A stretch of 64,000 nt of DNA from UBA1794 sp964439955 (GCA_964439955.1 CAYTPX010000001.1:111151-175150); one strand, 5' to 3'; shown: positions 1 to 9,362, counted from the stretch's first letter. Notes: generated from the letters alone by a model not told the origin. Numbers and translations: made by a program.

Positions 1-987
1 CAGCTTCGGGTACATGCTGATGGCCGTAAAGCCCGGCAGCGTGTTTATTTCGTTCAGTACCAAGCGATCCCCGGCCAACAGGAAATCGACCCGCGCCATG
101 CCTTCGCAGTGGATAGCCTCGCACGCAGCGACGGCATACGCACGGACTTGCCCGGCCACAGCCGCATCCACATCGGCGGGGATGCGCAGGTTTGCACCCG
201 TAGAGTTGAGGTATTTGGCGTCATACGAGTAGAAATCCTTCGTGGCCACTATCTCGCCTACGACATCGGAGGCACGCTTCCGTTCGTTGCCCAGCACGGC
301 ACACTCCAGTTCCTTGCCGACCACGGCCTCTTCTACCAAGACCTTGTTGTCGAAGCGGAAAGCCTCAGCCAGCGCGGCGGCATATTCCGCCTCCGATTCC
401 GCCCGGCTCACCCCTACGGACGAACCGGCATTGGCCGGCTTGATGAAGATCGGAAGGCCCAAAGCGGCCACGATTTCCGCATAAGAATGCGCCCCCGGGG
501 CTGACTTGTACAGGGTGAAAGAACGCGCGACGGGAATGCCGGCCGCCTGGAACAGGCGTTTGGCGATGTCTTTGTCCATGGCAATAGCCGACCCCAGCAC
601 GTCGGCTCCCACATAGGGCACGTCCAATGCCTTCAAGAGGCCTTGCAACGTGCCATCCTCGCCATAAGTACCGTGGACAATCGGGAATGCCGCCTCAAAA
701 CGCGCCAGCACCCGGTTGCCCGACTTGCCCACGACTTCCGCCCCGCCCCGGCAGGGGGAGAGGTAGACCCGCTCCGCCCCGGAGAAATAATCACGTCCCG
801 CCAAGTCGATGTCCTCCGTCCCATAGGCGGCATTATAGTACCATTCGCCCGCCTTGTCCACGCCCAAGAGGACGGGGAAGAAACGGTCGCGGTCCAAAGC
901 CTTGGTTATGTTTGTGGCCGAGGTAAGCGAAACCTCGAATTCGGCCGATTTCCCGCCGAAAATCACTGCTATGTTCTTGTGTCCCAT
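1..987 (-). CDS. ddl: D-alanine--D-alanine ligase, 3' end cut off by the window
   Basis: Cytoplasmic ATP-grasp ligase that joins two D-alanines for peptidoglycan precursor synthesis. The visible 329 codons start with MGHKNIAVIFGGKSAEFEVS, which carries the Ddl N-terminal GGxSxEhxVS signature, and include the FPIVHGxxGEDGTLQG block, the IKPANAGSSVGVS ATP-grasp loop and the metal-binding LNEINTLPGFT block near the cut edge. Roughly 30 residues are probably missing beyond position 1. The start at 987 is chosen because the family begins with exactly this beta strand, and a -7 box lies 50 bases upstream. It is transcribed alone, away from queE. Confidence 0.95.
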   Translation of the reverse strand, partial: MGHKNIAVIFGGKSAEFEVSLTSATNITKALDRDRFFPVLLGVDKAGEWYYNAAYGTEDIDLAGRDYFSGAERVYLSPCRGGAEVVGKSGNRVLARFEAAFPIVHGTYGEDGTLQGLLKALDVPYVGADVLGSAIAMDKDIAKRLFQAAGIPVARSFTLYKSAPGAHSYAEIVAALGLPIFIKPANAGSSVGVSRAESEAEYAAALAEAFRFDNKVLVEEAVVGKELECAVLGNERKRASDVVGEIVATKDFYSYDAKYLNSTGANLRIPADVDAAVAGQVRAYAVAACEAIHCEGMARVDFLLAGDRLVLNEINTLPGFTAISMYPKL

Positions 988-1036
988 CGTATGTGTCCTT
1001 TCTTTTATCCATGCCCCGTTTTCCCGGGAGCGGGCG

Positions 1037-1044
1037 CAAAGATA
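1037..1044 (-). promoter_or_regulatory. -7 box of the ddl promoter
   Basis: Read on the minus strand this is TATCTTTG, a perfect match to the Bacteroidota -7 consensus TAnnTTTG. It lies 49 bases upstream of the ddl start. Confidence 0.6.
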
Positions 1045-1238
1045 CGCAAAAGCCCCCCATACTTCCCGCCAAGGGCAAGGATAAAATCACAAAGCCGCCT
1101 GGCACGTACCATCCCGCCGCAAGCAGAGGGACGGCCGAAGGAACAGTTTCCGCGCCTTTCCCCCCGCGGGAATGAAACCCGTCCGCCCTGTAAAACGGTA
1201 AAAAGCCACAGGGGAAACCAGGAAAAGTTGCCCCGCTT

Positions 1239-1270
1239 TTTTGGAAAAGTGCCACAACTTTTTTCCAAAA
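1239..1270 (-). repeat. Hairpin copy of the dispersed intergenic repeat, downstream of queE
   Basis: TTTTGGAAAAGT (1239-1250) pairs with ACTTTT..CCAAAA (1257-1270), leaving a two-base bulge and a six-base loop. It sits 33 bases beyond the queE stop and may act in 3'-end formation. The rest of the 315-base gap 988-1302 holds only the ddl promoter. Confidence 0.45.
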
Positions 1271-1302
1271 GGTGGAAATCGGGCGGGCAAGCCATACGGC
1301 CA

Positions 1303-1869
1303 TCACCGGATGCCCAGCAGCTTGTGGGTCTGGACCGAAAGGCGCCATTGCGGATGCTGCTTGACGTATTCGACAGATTGCCGCATGATATCCAAGTTCC
1401 GCGCCGCATCACCCACGTCGCACGGCTGGAGGGAAAAGACACGGGCTTGCCAGTCTTCATAGGCATGCACGTCCTGCCCCCAAAACACGACCTTCAATTC
1501 GTCAATCCGCGCCAACCGTACCGGAATTCCCTTCGGCGAGCAAGTAATCCAGTCTGCCTCCGCGCCAGCGGGGAGGGGGCACGTCCCGTTCGTTTCCAAC
1601 TGGACGAAACGGCCGGCCCCGCGCAGCTTGCGCACGAGCGATGCCGTAACCTGCAACGTAGGCTCGCCGCCTGTCAGGACCACGTGCCGCGCAGGGTAGC
1701 CCGATACGGCACGCACAATCTCATCCTCCCCCATCTCCACAAAAAGTTGATGGGCGGTGTCGCAAAAAGGGCACGACAAATTACAACCCGAGAAGCGCAC
1801 GAAGACTGCGGGTGTACCACAAAAATAGCCTTCTCCCTGCAAGGAATAGAAAATCTCATTCACCCGCAT
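1303..1869 (-). CDS. queE: 7-carboxy-7-deazaguanine synthase (radical SAM)
   Basis: Converts 6-carboxy-5,6,7,8-tetrahydropterin to 7-carboxy-7-deazaguanine in queuosine/preQ0 biosynthesis. The protein (188 aa) opens MRVNEIFYSLQGEG, the typical QueE N-terminus with the substrate-binding QGEG. It carries the [4Fe-4S] motif CNLSCPFC (CxxxCxxC), then the SAM-binding TGGEPTL and the LETNG block. The start at 1869 is preferred over one 54 bases upstream because it matches the family N-terminus. It overlaps the queD stop by 14 bases, so the two genes are translationally linked. No loss of key residues is seen. Confidence 0.95.
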   Translation of the reverse strand: MRVNEIFYSLQGEGYFCGTPAVFVRFSGCNLSCPFCDTAHQLFVEMGEDEIVRAVSGYPARHVVLTGGEPTLQVTASLVRKLRGAGRFVQLETNGTCPLPAGAEADWITCSPKGIPVRLARIDELKVVFWGQDVHAYEDWQARVFSLQPCDVGDAARNLDIMRQSVEYVKQHPQWRLSVQTHKLLGIR

Positions 1870-2221
1870 GGCCACAGCCCCTCCCTTCCCCGTCGCGCAC
1901 GTAAACGGCCAAGTTTCCTTCACTCTCCTGGACTTCCGTCTTGTAGCACTCCGGAATCTGGTCAGTGACCCACTTGGCCAAGTTTTCGGCAGTAGGGTTG
2001 AAAGGAAGCAACTCGTTCAGGTTGCCATGGTCGAGGTATCCGTGTATCTTTTCCTTGATCTTTGTGAAATCACACACCATCCCGTCCGCGTTCAGTTGCT
2101 CCGCCTTGCAATAGACCGTGATAATCCAATTATGCCCGTGCAACCGTTCGCATTTGCTCGCATAGCCCAATGCCAAGCGATGCGCACCGGCTATTTCCAT
2201 CCTCTTCGATACATAGAACAT
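1856..2221 (-). CDS. queD: 6-carboxytetrahydropterin synthase
   Basis: Makes 6-carboxytetrahydropterin from dihydroneopterin triphosphate, the step before QueE. The 121-residue protein is normal for the family. Zinc ligands are visible as His14 (AGAH) and His28/His30 (LHGHNW), with the catalytic Cys24 between them (SKCERLHGH) and the conserved DHGNLNE block near residue 65. FolE, which supplies the substrate, is encoded at 30634-31221, and QueG at 19051-20061, so the pathway is split over three loci. I see no -7 box in the 80 bases upstream, so expression may come by read-through from rel. Confidence 0.95.
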   Translation of the reverse strand: MFYVSKRMEIAGAHRLALGYASKCERLHGHNWIITVYCKAEQLNADGMVCDFTKIKEKIHGYLDHGNLNELLPFNPTAENLAKWVTDQIPECYKTEVQESEGNLAVYVRDGEGRGCGHAGE

Positions 2222-2301
2222 TGTCGTTTCCCTATTTTCCAGTTATTCCCCTTGCGGGAAGCCTTATGCACGCCCCAGCTGCCGGACACGAGCCCCGGGT
2301 A

Positions 2302-4620
2302 TTATTTCCCGGAGACAAGCGCCCCGTCCAAGCGTGCCACCTCCTTCAAGTACGGAATCTTATGGAGGCTATGGAGCAACCGCTGCACGTCTTCCACGTC
2401 GTGCACATAGATTTGCCCGTTCAGCTCGAAGATTCCGTCACTCGTCTGTACATTCAAACTGCATATATCCATGCCCATTTCTTCCGAGATGGCACGGACT
2501 ATGCTCAAAAGCACGCCTCGCCCATCGATCCCTTTCACGTAAATCGGAACCAAGAACGAGAGTTCCTTGTGTATGTCCCAGCGAGCCGCCATAATACGAT
2601 CCCCGTAACTGCTCTTCAACTTGGCGGCAATCGGGCATTGTCGCTTGTGGATAATGATTCCGCCCTCGTCATCTACGTATCCAAGCACGTCATCACCCGG
2701 AATAGGATTACAGCACGGGGCAATACGCACTTCCTTTTGCAGGTTTTGGTCGGTCAATTGCAAAATGGCGTGGGGGTCGATGTGGGGCTGTGCCTTGTTT
2801 CCCGGCAGTTGCACCGGCGGAACGGCTGCCCGCGCATGTTCCTTGTTCCGGTTGCCCAAGCCAAGCGATAAGTGGGGGATGAACCTTTTCCACCCTTTGC
2901 CCGAACGTTTGGCGCGCAACATCTCCACATCTGCTTCACCCAACTTCAAGTTTCCCGACCCGATGGCCACGAATAATTCTTCTTTCGTGCGGAAACCATG
3001 CGAAGAAAGCAGGCGGTCGATGGTTTGTATCTCCATGAGCAACCCTTCTCCCCGCAAGAATTCGGAAAGCATCTTCTCCCCTTTCTTTTCCGTGACACGC
3101 CGTTCCTTGTGGAGCACGGACATAATCTTCGTTTTTGCCCGCGCCGTCGTCACGTAGTCTTCCCAAACGGGCTGTACCCGTTGCGCTTTCGAGGTAAGGA
3201 TTTCCACTTGGTCGCCGCTCTGCAGGCGGTAGCTCAACGGGACGAGGCGATGGTTGACCTTCGCGCCGATGCAGTGGCATCCGACATCAGTATGGATTGA
3301 AAAAGCAAAGTCCAATGCGGTCGCCCCTTGCGGCATGGTTTTCAAGTCCCCCTTAGGCGTGAAGACGTAAATATCCGAGGAGAAAAGGTTTAGCTTGATT
3401 GTATCCAAGAAATCAATGGCGTCCGGCTGTGGATCGTCAAGAATCTCCTTGATGGTCTTGAGCCACTTGTCCAGTTCGCCCTCTTCTTCGCTGACAAGCC
3501 CGCCTTTGCTTTCTTTATATTTCCAATGCGCGGCAAATCCCTGTTCCGCTATTTCGTCCATGCGGCGGCTGCGGATTTGTACTTCAATCCATTCCCCTTC
3601 GTTGCTCATGAGCGTCACGTGCAACGATTGGTAGCCGTTCGCCTTCGGATGGCTCACCCAGTCACGGAAACGGTCGGGGTGCGACTTATAGAGGCGGGTA
3701 AGCAAGGCATAAATCTGGAAACAGATGTTCACCTCGTCCTGCCCTTCTTCCGGCTCAAAGATGATGCGCACAGCCATTAAGTCATAGATTTCCTCGAAAG
3801 GCACGTGCTTCGTTTCCATCTTGTTCCAGATGGAATAGACTGACTTTACCCGGTCCTTTATCTCATAACGCAACCCTTTCTTGTCCAAGGCTTCCCGGAT
3901 GGGCTTGGTGAAATGCACGAAACGTTCCTTCCGCCCCCCGACGCCCGCCGCGAGCTTCTGCGAGATGGCGGCATACGACTCCGGGTGCTCGTACTTGAAG
4001 CTCAGGTCCTCCAGTTCCGTCTTTATCTTGTTCAGCCCAAGGCGGTGTGCCAACGGGGCATAGATGTAGAGCGTCTCTCCCGCCACCTTGTATTGCTTGA
4101 AAGGGGGCAAGGAGCCCAGCGTGCGCATGTTATGCAGCCGGTCGGCCATTTTGATGAGTATCACCCGGATATCATCGTTCATCGTGAGCAGCAACTTCTT
4201 GAAGTTCTCCGCCTGCGCCGAAGCCTTGTCGCCGAAGATGCCCCCTGAAATCTTCGTCAGCCCGCCCACCAGCTGGGCGATTTTGGCGCCGAAGATATTC
4301 TCGATGTCCTCCACCGTGTAGTCCGTGTCCTCCACCACGTCATGCAACAAAGCCGCACTGATGGAAGTGGAGCCCAAGCCGATTTCCTTGCAGACAATGC
4401 GGGCCACGGCAATGGGGTGGAGGATATACGGCTCCCCGCTCGCCCGTTTCACCCCGCGGTGCGCCTGGTTGGCGAAATTGAATGCCTGGGTGATGATTTC
4501 CACCCGTTTGCGGTGGTTGCTGGCAAGGTATTCCTGCAGGAGTTCGTCGAAACTGCTGCGAATCAACAAGTCCTCTTTGTTGGGTTGCGGCTGCGAAGCC
4601 GAATCTACGTGCTCATCCAT
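2302..4620 (-). CDS. rel: Bifunctional (p)ppGpp synthetase/hydrolase, RelA/SpoT family
   Basis: Long RSH enzyme (772 aa) of the stringent response. Domains in order: HD hydrolase (His54, His68 and the HDVVED motif at 93-98, intact); a nucleotidyltransferase synthetase domain around 240-360 with the GYQSLH motif; TGS around 415-475 (VFTPKGDLKTMP); a helical/zinc-finger region with CCNPIPGDDVLGY; and a C-terminal ACT domain. The intact HD pair predicts ppGpp hydrolysis, and the synthetase motifs suggest both activities. The start is the first Met of a short charged leader. A -7 box lies 27 bases upstream. Confidence 0.95.
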   Translation of the reverse strand: MDEHVDSASQPQPNKEDLLIRSSFDELLQEYLASNHRKRVEIITQAFNFANQAHRGVKRASGEPYILHPIAVARIVCKEIGLGSTSISAALLHDVVEDTDYTVEDIENIFGAKIAQLVGGLTKISGGIFGDKASAQAENFKKLLLTMNDDIRVILIKMADRLHNMRTLGSLPPFKQYKVAGETLYIYAPLAHRLGLNKIKTELEDLSFKYEHPESYAAISQKLAAGVGGRKERFVHFTKPIREALDKKGLRYEIKDRVKSVYSIWNKMETKHVPFEEIYDLMAVRIIFEPEEGQDEVNICFQIYALLTRLYKSHPDRFRDWVSHPKANGYQSLHVTLMSNEGEWIEVQIRSRRMDEIAEQGFAAHWKYKESKGGLVSEEEGELDKWLKTIKEILDDPQPDAIDFLDTIKLNLFSSDIYVFTPKGDLKTMPQGATALDFAFSIHTDVGCHCIGAKVNHRLVPLSYRLQSGDQVEILTSKAQRVQPVWEDYVTTARAKTKIMSVLHKERRVTEKKGEKMLSEFLRGEGLLMEIQTIDRLLSSHGFRTKEELFVAIGSGNLKLGEADVEMLRAKRSGKGWKRFIPHLSLGLGNRNKEHARAAVPPVQLPGNKAQPHIDPHAILQLTDQNLQKEVRIAPCCNPIPGDDVLGYVDDEGGIIIHKRQCPIAAKLKSSYGDRIMAARWDIHKELSFLVPIYVKGIDGRGVLLSIVRAISEEMGMDICSLNVQTSDGIFELNGQIYVHDVEDVQRLLHSLHKIPYLKEVARLDGALVSGK

Positions 4621-4646
4621 ATCCGATTTCCGGCTGTATCCACCTG

Positions 4647-4654
4647 CAAACTTA
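4647..4654 (-). promoter_or_regulatory. -7 box of the rel promoter
   Basis: Minus-strand TAAGTTTG, matching TAnnTTTG, 27 bases upstream of the rel start. Confidence 0.5.
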
Positions 4655-4785
4655 CTAAAAAATCCCGAACCCGCAGCACTTTTCCTATCCCGAAATCACC
4701 CCGTTTCCCGACAACCCTTTCCTACCTTTTTATAAAAAGCCCCCCTACGCAACGGGGGCGCGCCATCCGGGACAGGGGGAAGCGG

Positions 4786-4862
4786 GGCGGCAAACCGGGA
4801 TTTGCCCTGCCGCCTTTCCCGGAAAGGGGCAAGACTTTCCGGGGAAAGTGCCTGCCATTGCC
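4786..4862. repeat. Copy of the dispersed GGAAAAG-type intergenic repeat
   Basis: The divergent 375-base gap between rel and the TonB receptor contains GC-rich half-palindromes built on CTTTCCCGGAAAGG and CTTTCCGGGGAAAG, like those in many other gaps of this window. No clear TAnnTTTG box is visible for the receptor gene; the nearest is GACTTTTG at about 4955. Confidence 0.35.
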
Positions 4863-4995
4863 CGCGGGGGCGGCCAGGGAGGTGTAACAGGAATGAAACG
4901 GGATCGAAGCGGAATCTTCAAGCCCTTTACACATCCTTGTTACGCGAAGCCTGGACTTTTGCAGCGGATTTCTACAACCATTCATATAAAAAGCA

Positions 4996-7818
4996 ATGAA
5001 AAAGCGAACAACTCTCGTCATGGCGCTCCTGTTGGCCGCAGGAACAATGCCTAATTACGCGTACAGCGACAACACAGACGCAGAAAAACCGGAATTGGCT
5101 GCCGGCGTATTGCGCGGCCGCGTCCTGAACACGAGGAAGGAGCCGCTGGCCGGCGCGACGGTATCCATCGAAGCCTTGGACAAAACGGCCATCACCGACG
5201 AAAACGGCTACTACATCATGCAGGGCATCACAGGGGGAGAATACAGCATGCAGGTGAACTACTTGGGCTACGAGCCGCTCACCACGCATGTCACCCTCCC
5301 CGAACGGGGCACTACGGAGAAGGACATACAGATGGACGAGCTGACGGAGCTGTCGGAAGTCGTGGTGCGCGGTGCCTTTTCCGGGCAACACAAGGCTATC
5401 AACATGCAAAAGAACAACCTCGGGATCACCAACATCATCTCCGCCGAACAGGTAGGCAAGTTCCCCGACTCGAACATCGGCGACGCGCTGAAGAGAATCC
5501 CGGGCATCAACGTACAATACGACCAAGGCGAAGCCCGATTCGGGCAAGTCCGCGGCACAGGGGCGGACTTGACTTCCGTGACAGTGAACGGGAATCGCCT
5601 GCCTTCGGCGGAGGGCGGCACGAGAAACGTGCAACTTGACTTGATTCCCGCCGACGTCATCCAGACAATCGAAGTACATAAGGTCGTAACCCCCGACATG
5701 GATGCCGACGCCATAGGGGGAAGCATCAACCTCATCACGAAGGACGCGCCGACGCGCCGCTCCTTCTCGGCGACGCTGGGCAGCGGATGGAACTTCGTGA
5801 GCGACAAAGCACAGCTCAATGCGGGCATAACCTACGGCGACCTCTTCTTCAACCACAAACTGGGGGTCATCCTTTCCGCTTCCTACCAGAACGCGCCCAT
5901 CGGATCGGACAATGCGGAATTCGTATGGAAGCAGGATGAAGAAACGGGCAAGGACTATCTGGACGAATACGAGGTGCGCCAGTACAAAGTGACCCGCGAA
6001 CGACAAAGCTATACGGCATCGCTTAACTATAAGTTCAACGAAAACCACCGCATCAGCTTCAAAGGAATCTACAACCTGCGCAAGGACTGGGAAAACCGCT
6101 TCCGCCTCGACCTGAAAGACCTCGAACCGGACGGCAGCGGAAAGGCGGTCGTCGAGACGAAAGGCGGTACGTACCGCAACGCCCGCTTGGAGAAACAGCA
6201 AACCATGGACTTCAACCTCAGCGGTGAGCACCTGCTCGGCAACCTGAAGATAGACTGGAGCGGATCGTATGCGCGTGCCACGGAAGACCGACCCAACGAG
6301 CGGTACATCAGTTACGAGATAGAAGACCAACAATTCGATATCGACCTAAGCAATCCGCGTAAGCCTTCCGCACAAGCGTGCAGCGGCTATACCTATAATA
6401 TATTGGCCGCCGGAGCAAATGCGGCCCTCGACGACCTGACCGAGCAACAGGAAAGCATTGCCGAGAACGACTGGAAAGGAGCAATCAACTTCACCCTTCC
6501 CGTTTTGGAAGGCACTTTTGGCAGTTACCTCAAGTTCGGTGCCAAATACCAGCACAAAAACAAGGAAATGAACTTGGAGTTTTACGATTATGAGCCGCTC
6601 GGCGACTTCACCGCGCTGAACAACACGGTGCGTTACCCGCGGAACGGCTTCCTCGCCGGAAGCCAATATGAGACAAACACACCGTTTGTCAGCAACGACT
6701 ACCTCGGCAGCCTGGACCTGAACAATGGCTCGCTCTTCGAAAAGACCGAGAACCTGGAGGAACTGGCCGGGCAATACAACGCAAGCGAGGAGATTTGGGC
6801 CGGATATGTCCGCTGGGACCAGAAAATCGGCAACAATAAGACGCTGACGGCCGGCCTCCGCCTGGAAAACACGCATACCTCTTACCAAGGCTATGAATAC
6901 TTCTACCAAGAAGAGGTGACGGACGACCAAGGCAACGTCATCACTCCCGAATCAGAGAGCCTCACCCAAGGCCAAAAGCACGACAAGAGTTACCTGAACG
7001 TACTGCCCTCCTTGATTTTCAAGTGGGATGTCACGCGCGACTTCAAGGTGCGCGCCGCCTTCACCAACACCTTGGCCCGCCCGAAGTACGAGGCGCTCGT
7101 GCCCAGCATACAAATCAACCGCGGCGACGACGAGCTCTACATGGGCAATCCCGACCTGAAAGCCACAATTTCCTACAACTTCGACCTCAACGCGGAGAAG
7201 TACTTCTCGTCGATCGGGCTGGTGAGCGCCGGAATCTTCTACAAGCGCGTCAATGACCTCATCACGGACCGCACGCAATTCGATTACACATACAACAACT
7301 ACACCTACGACGAATTCACACAGCCCTTGAACATCGGCGACGCAGACGTGTTCGGCGTGGAAATCTCCCTGCAACGCGACCTTGGGTTCATTGCCCCCGC
7401 GCTCAGCTGCCTCGGCATCTACGGCAATTACACCTACACTTATTCCAACGTGCGCAACTTCAACGTGGCGGGGCGCGAAGACGAAGGCAGCATGCGCATG
7501 CCCGGGTCCCCGGAACATACGGCCAACGCCTCGTTGAGCTTCGAGAAATGGGGCCTGAGCGCACGCCTTTCCTACAACTTCGCCTCCGACTTCATCGACG
7601 AGCTGGGCGACAGCCGGTATGAAGACCGCTATTATGACAAGGTGTCCTACATGGACTTCAACGTGGGCTACACGTTCGACAAGAAATACACCATCTATTG
7701 TGAAGCCAACAACCTCCTCAACCAACCGCTCCGCTACTACCAAGGGACGAAAGACCACACCGCCCAGATGGAATACTACGGCGTGAAACTCAACGCCGGC
7801 ATCAAGATCAACCTCTAA
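4996..7818 (+). CDS. TonB-dependent outer-membrane receptor with carboxypeptidase-regulatory-like domain
   Basis: 940-residue outer-membrane transporter. A signal peptide (about 1-24) is followed by a CarboxypepD_reg-like domain (about 40-120; GRVLNTRKEPLAGATVSI), then the plug (about 145-255; FPDSNIGDALKRIPGINV, IEVHKVVTPDMDADAIGGSI) and a long beta barrel ending YGVKLNAGIKINL. The plug resembles the TonB-Xanth-Caul group rather than classical SusC, and no susD gene follows. A secreted phosphoesterase lies 34 bases downstream with no terminator between, so the pair is probably one operon. Inference: the receptor may import a product released by that phosphatase. Energy would come from a TonB/ExbBD system such as the one at 39.4-41.5 kb. 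Confidence 0.9.
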   Translation: MKKRTTLVMALLLAAGTMPNYAYSDNTDAEKPELAAGVLRGRVLNTRKEPLAGATVSIEALDKTAITDENGYYIMQGITGGEYSMQVNYLGYEPLTTHVTLPERGTTEKDIQMDELTELSEVVVRGAFSGQHKAINMQKNNLGITNIISAEQVGKFPDSNIGDALKRIPGINVQYDQGEARFGQVRGTGADLTSVTVNGNRLPSAEGGTRNVQLDLIPADVIQTIEVHKVVTPDMDADAIGGSINLITKDAPTRRSFSATLGSGWNFVSDKAQLNAGITYGDLFFNHKLGVILSASYQNAPIGSDNAEFVWKQDEETGKDYLDEYEVRQYKVTRERQSYTASLNYKFNENHRISFKGIYNLRKDWENRFRLDLKDLEPDGSGKAVVETKGGTYRNARLEKQQTMDFNLSGEHLLGNLKIDWSGSYARATEDRPNERYISYEIEDQQFDIDLSNPRKPSAQACSGYTYNILAAGANAALDDLTEQQESIAENDWKGAINFTLPVLEGTFGSYLKFGAKYQHKNKEMNLEFYDYEPLGDFTALNNTVRYPRNGFLAGSQYETNTPFVSNDYLGSLDLNNGSLFEKTENLEELAGQYNASEEIWAGYVRWDQKIGNNKTLTAGLRLENTHTSYQGYEYFYQEEVTDDQGNVITPESESLTQGQKHDKSYLNVLPSLIFKWDVTRDFKVRAAFTNTLARPKYEALVPSIQINRGDDELYMGNPDLKATISYNFDLNAEKYFSSIGLVSAGIFYKRVNDLITDRTQFDYTYNNYTYDEFTQPLNIGDADVFGVEISLQRDLGFIAPALSCLGIYGNYTYTYSNVRNFNVAGREDEGSMRMPGSPEHTANASLSFEKWGLSARLSYNFASDFIDELGDSRYEDRYYDKVSYMDFNVGYTFDKKYTIYCEANNLLNQPLRYYQGTKDHTAQMEYYGVKLNAGIKINL

Positions 7819-7852
7819 AAACTACCGACAAACCAACAACCCAACAAGAACA

Positions 7853-8782
7853 ATGAAAACGAAATTCTCATTCCTCCTCCTCGCACTCGCCTTGGTGGCG
7901 GGGCAGATAGCCGCACAGATTGACCACAAAGGCCGCTTCACTTTCTTCATGGCCAACGACCTGGGCCGCAACGGTTACTACGACCAGAAGCCCATCGCCG
8001 CCACCATGGGACGCATGGCCGGGGAAATCGGGCCGGAGTTCATCGTGGCCGCCGGAGACATACACCACTTCGAGGGCGTGCGCAGCACGGAAGACCCGCT
8101 CTGGATGACGAACTACGAGCTTATCTACGACCATCCCGAACTGATGATACCTTGGTATGCCATCGCGGGCAACCACGAATACCGCAACAACGTGCAGGCC
8201 TGCATCGAATACACGCAGAAAAGCGCCCGCTGGAACATGCCCGCACGCTATTACACCAAGACTTTCGACGAAGAGGGCACTACCGTGCGCATAATCTGGC
8301 TCGATACCACGCCGCTCATCGACAAGTACCGCGACGACGCGGAAGGCTATCCCCTGGCCGTGGCGCAAGACATGGACAAACAGCTGCAATGGCTCGACTC
8401 GGTACTCACCGCCAGCCAAGAGAACTGGGTGCTCGTCTTCGGACACCACCCCATCTTTGCCGAAACCGGGAAGAGCGACACGGAGCGCACCGACATGCAA
8501 AACCGCGTGGGCAGCATACTCAAGCGCCACAGCAACGTGGACATCTACGCCTGCGGGCACATACACAACTTCCAGCACATCAAGCGCTCCGACGGGGGCG
8601 GCATAGACTACCTCGTCAACAGCTCCGCCTCGCTCAGCCGGCAGGTGCAGCCCACCGAGGGCACGCAGTATTGCAGCAGCGAGCCGGGATTCAGCGTATT
8701 CTCCATCAGCGCGCAAGACATGAAGGTTTACCTCGTGGACCGGAACGGGGAAGTGCTCTACACCATCACCCGCACCAAATAG
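7853..8782 (+). CDS. Secreted purple-acid-type metallophosphoesterase
   Basis: 309-residue calcineurin-like phosphoesterase exported by an N-terminal signal peptide (about 1-21, ending IAAQ). Dinuclear metal-site motifs appear in order: an N-terminal MANDLG replacing the usual DxG/DW, VAAGDIHH, AGNHEYRNN, FGHHPIF and ACGHIHNFQH. The layout resembles tartrate-resistant acid phosphatase (ACP5-like) more than bacterial 5'-nucleotidases. It likely hydrolyses phosphomonoesters in the periplasm or at the surface. It is the distal gene of the receptor operon and is followed by a strong terminator. The substrate is unknown. Confidence 0.88.
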   Translation: MKTKFSFLLLALALVAGQIAAQIDHKGRFTFFMANDLGRNGYYDQKPIAATMGRMAGEIGPEFIVAAGDIHHFEGVRSTEDPLWMTNYELIYDHPELMIPWYAIAGNHEYRNNVQACIEYTQKSARWNMPARYYTKTFDEEGTTVRIIWLDTTPLIDKYRDDAEGYPLAVAQDMDKQLQWLDSVLTASQENWVLVFGHHPIFAETGKSDTERTDMQNRVGSILKRHSNVDIYACGHIHNFQHIKRSDGGGIDYLVNSSASLSRQVQPTEGTQYCSSEPGFSVFSISAQDMKVYLVDRNGEVLYTITRTK

Positions 8783-8822
8783 CCGGATTCCGGACACCTG
8801 CCTCCCCGGCCCCGGTTTCCCC

Positions 8823-8859
8823 AAGGACGTACCCCCCTGCGGGTACGTCCTTCTTTTTT
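8823..8859 (+). terminator. Rho-independent terminator of the receptor-phosphatase operon
   Basis: A perfect 12-bp stem (8823-8834 with 8841-8852), a six-base loop and a six-T tract (8854-8859). Confidence 0.85.
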
Positions 8860-9031
8860 CCGCACGGGCGCTCCGGACAAAAAGCCGGGGGCTTCCGCCG
8901 GAAAGGGCAAGCGCTTTTTCCCCTTTCCCCTGCGGCAATATCCCGCGGGACATCCCGCTTTCCATCAGGAAGGCAGGGAAAATTTTGGCAAATTCCCGGG
9001 CAATAGCCCCGATAATGACCTCTTTTTCCAT

Positions 9032-9039
9032 TACCTTTG
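9032..9039 (+). promoter_or_regulatory. -7 box upstream of the structured leader
   Basis: TACCTTTG, a perfect match to TAnnTTTG. A transcript from here would begin near 9046 and have a leader of more than 300 bases before the LRR gene. Confidence 0.55.
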
Positions 9040-9101
9040 TCCCGTCTTTCCCGCTACGGGCGCACGGGTGTCGCGCGCCCCGGGAAGGCGACATGAGAAA
9101 A

Positions 9102-9251
9102 AGGTGTTATTGGAATTATCTTCTCAATCCAAACTTGGCGGTTTGATATTCAGTGAAGATGGTTTGCAATAGCACCTATATCGGATGCTTATACTATGTC
9201 CTCAACGGACTGCATGGGCATATTCGGTGTGGGGCTATTGTTTTATCAAAC
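9102..9251 (+). ncRNA. Candidate structured leader RNA with two mutually exclusive folds
   Basis: This AT-richer stretch is strongly self-complementary. Fold 1: 9102-9112 pairs with 9167-9177 (11 bp, one G-U), 9118-9123 with 9155-9160, and 9130-9134 with 9141-9145. Fold 2: 9141-9148 pairs with 9244-9251 (8 bp), 9167-9173 with 9234-9240 (7 bp), 9185-9188 with 9212-9215, and 9198-9201 with 9207-9210. Both folds use 9141-9145 and 9167-9173, so they compete, as in riboswitches and attenuators. A 17-codon open frame (9093-9146, MRKRCYWNYLL...) overlaps fold 1. No known riboswitch class is recognised, and the pairing was checked by eye only. Confidence 0.4.
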
Positions 9252-9362
9252 TGAATGGGTACGCCAAGACCTGGATTGATTGATAAAACCGATACAATCC
9301 TCACACCTTTTTTGCGCTTGTTTACCAACGCCCCATTGGAGGACGAGGGGCAAAAAGAAAAA

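Noticed and set aside
643..1968. 441-codon plus-strand frame
   Set aside because: Antisense shadow of ddl, the intergenic region and queE; no domain-like sequence.
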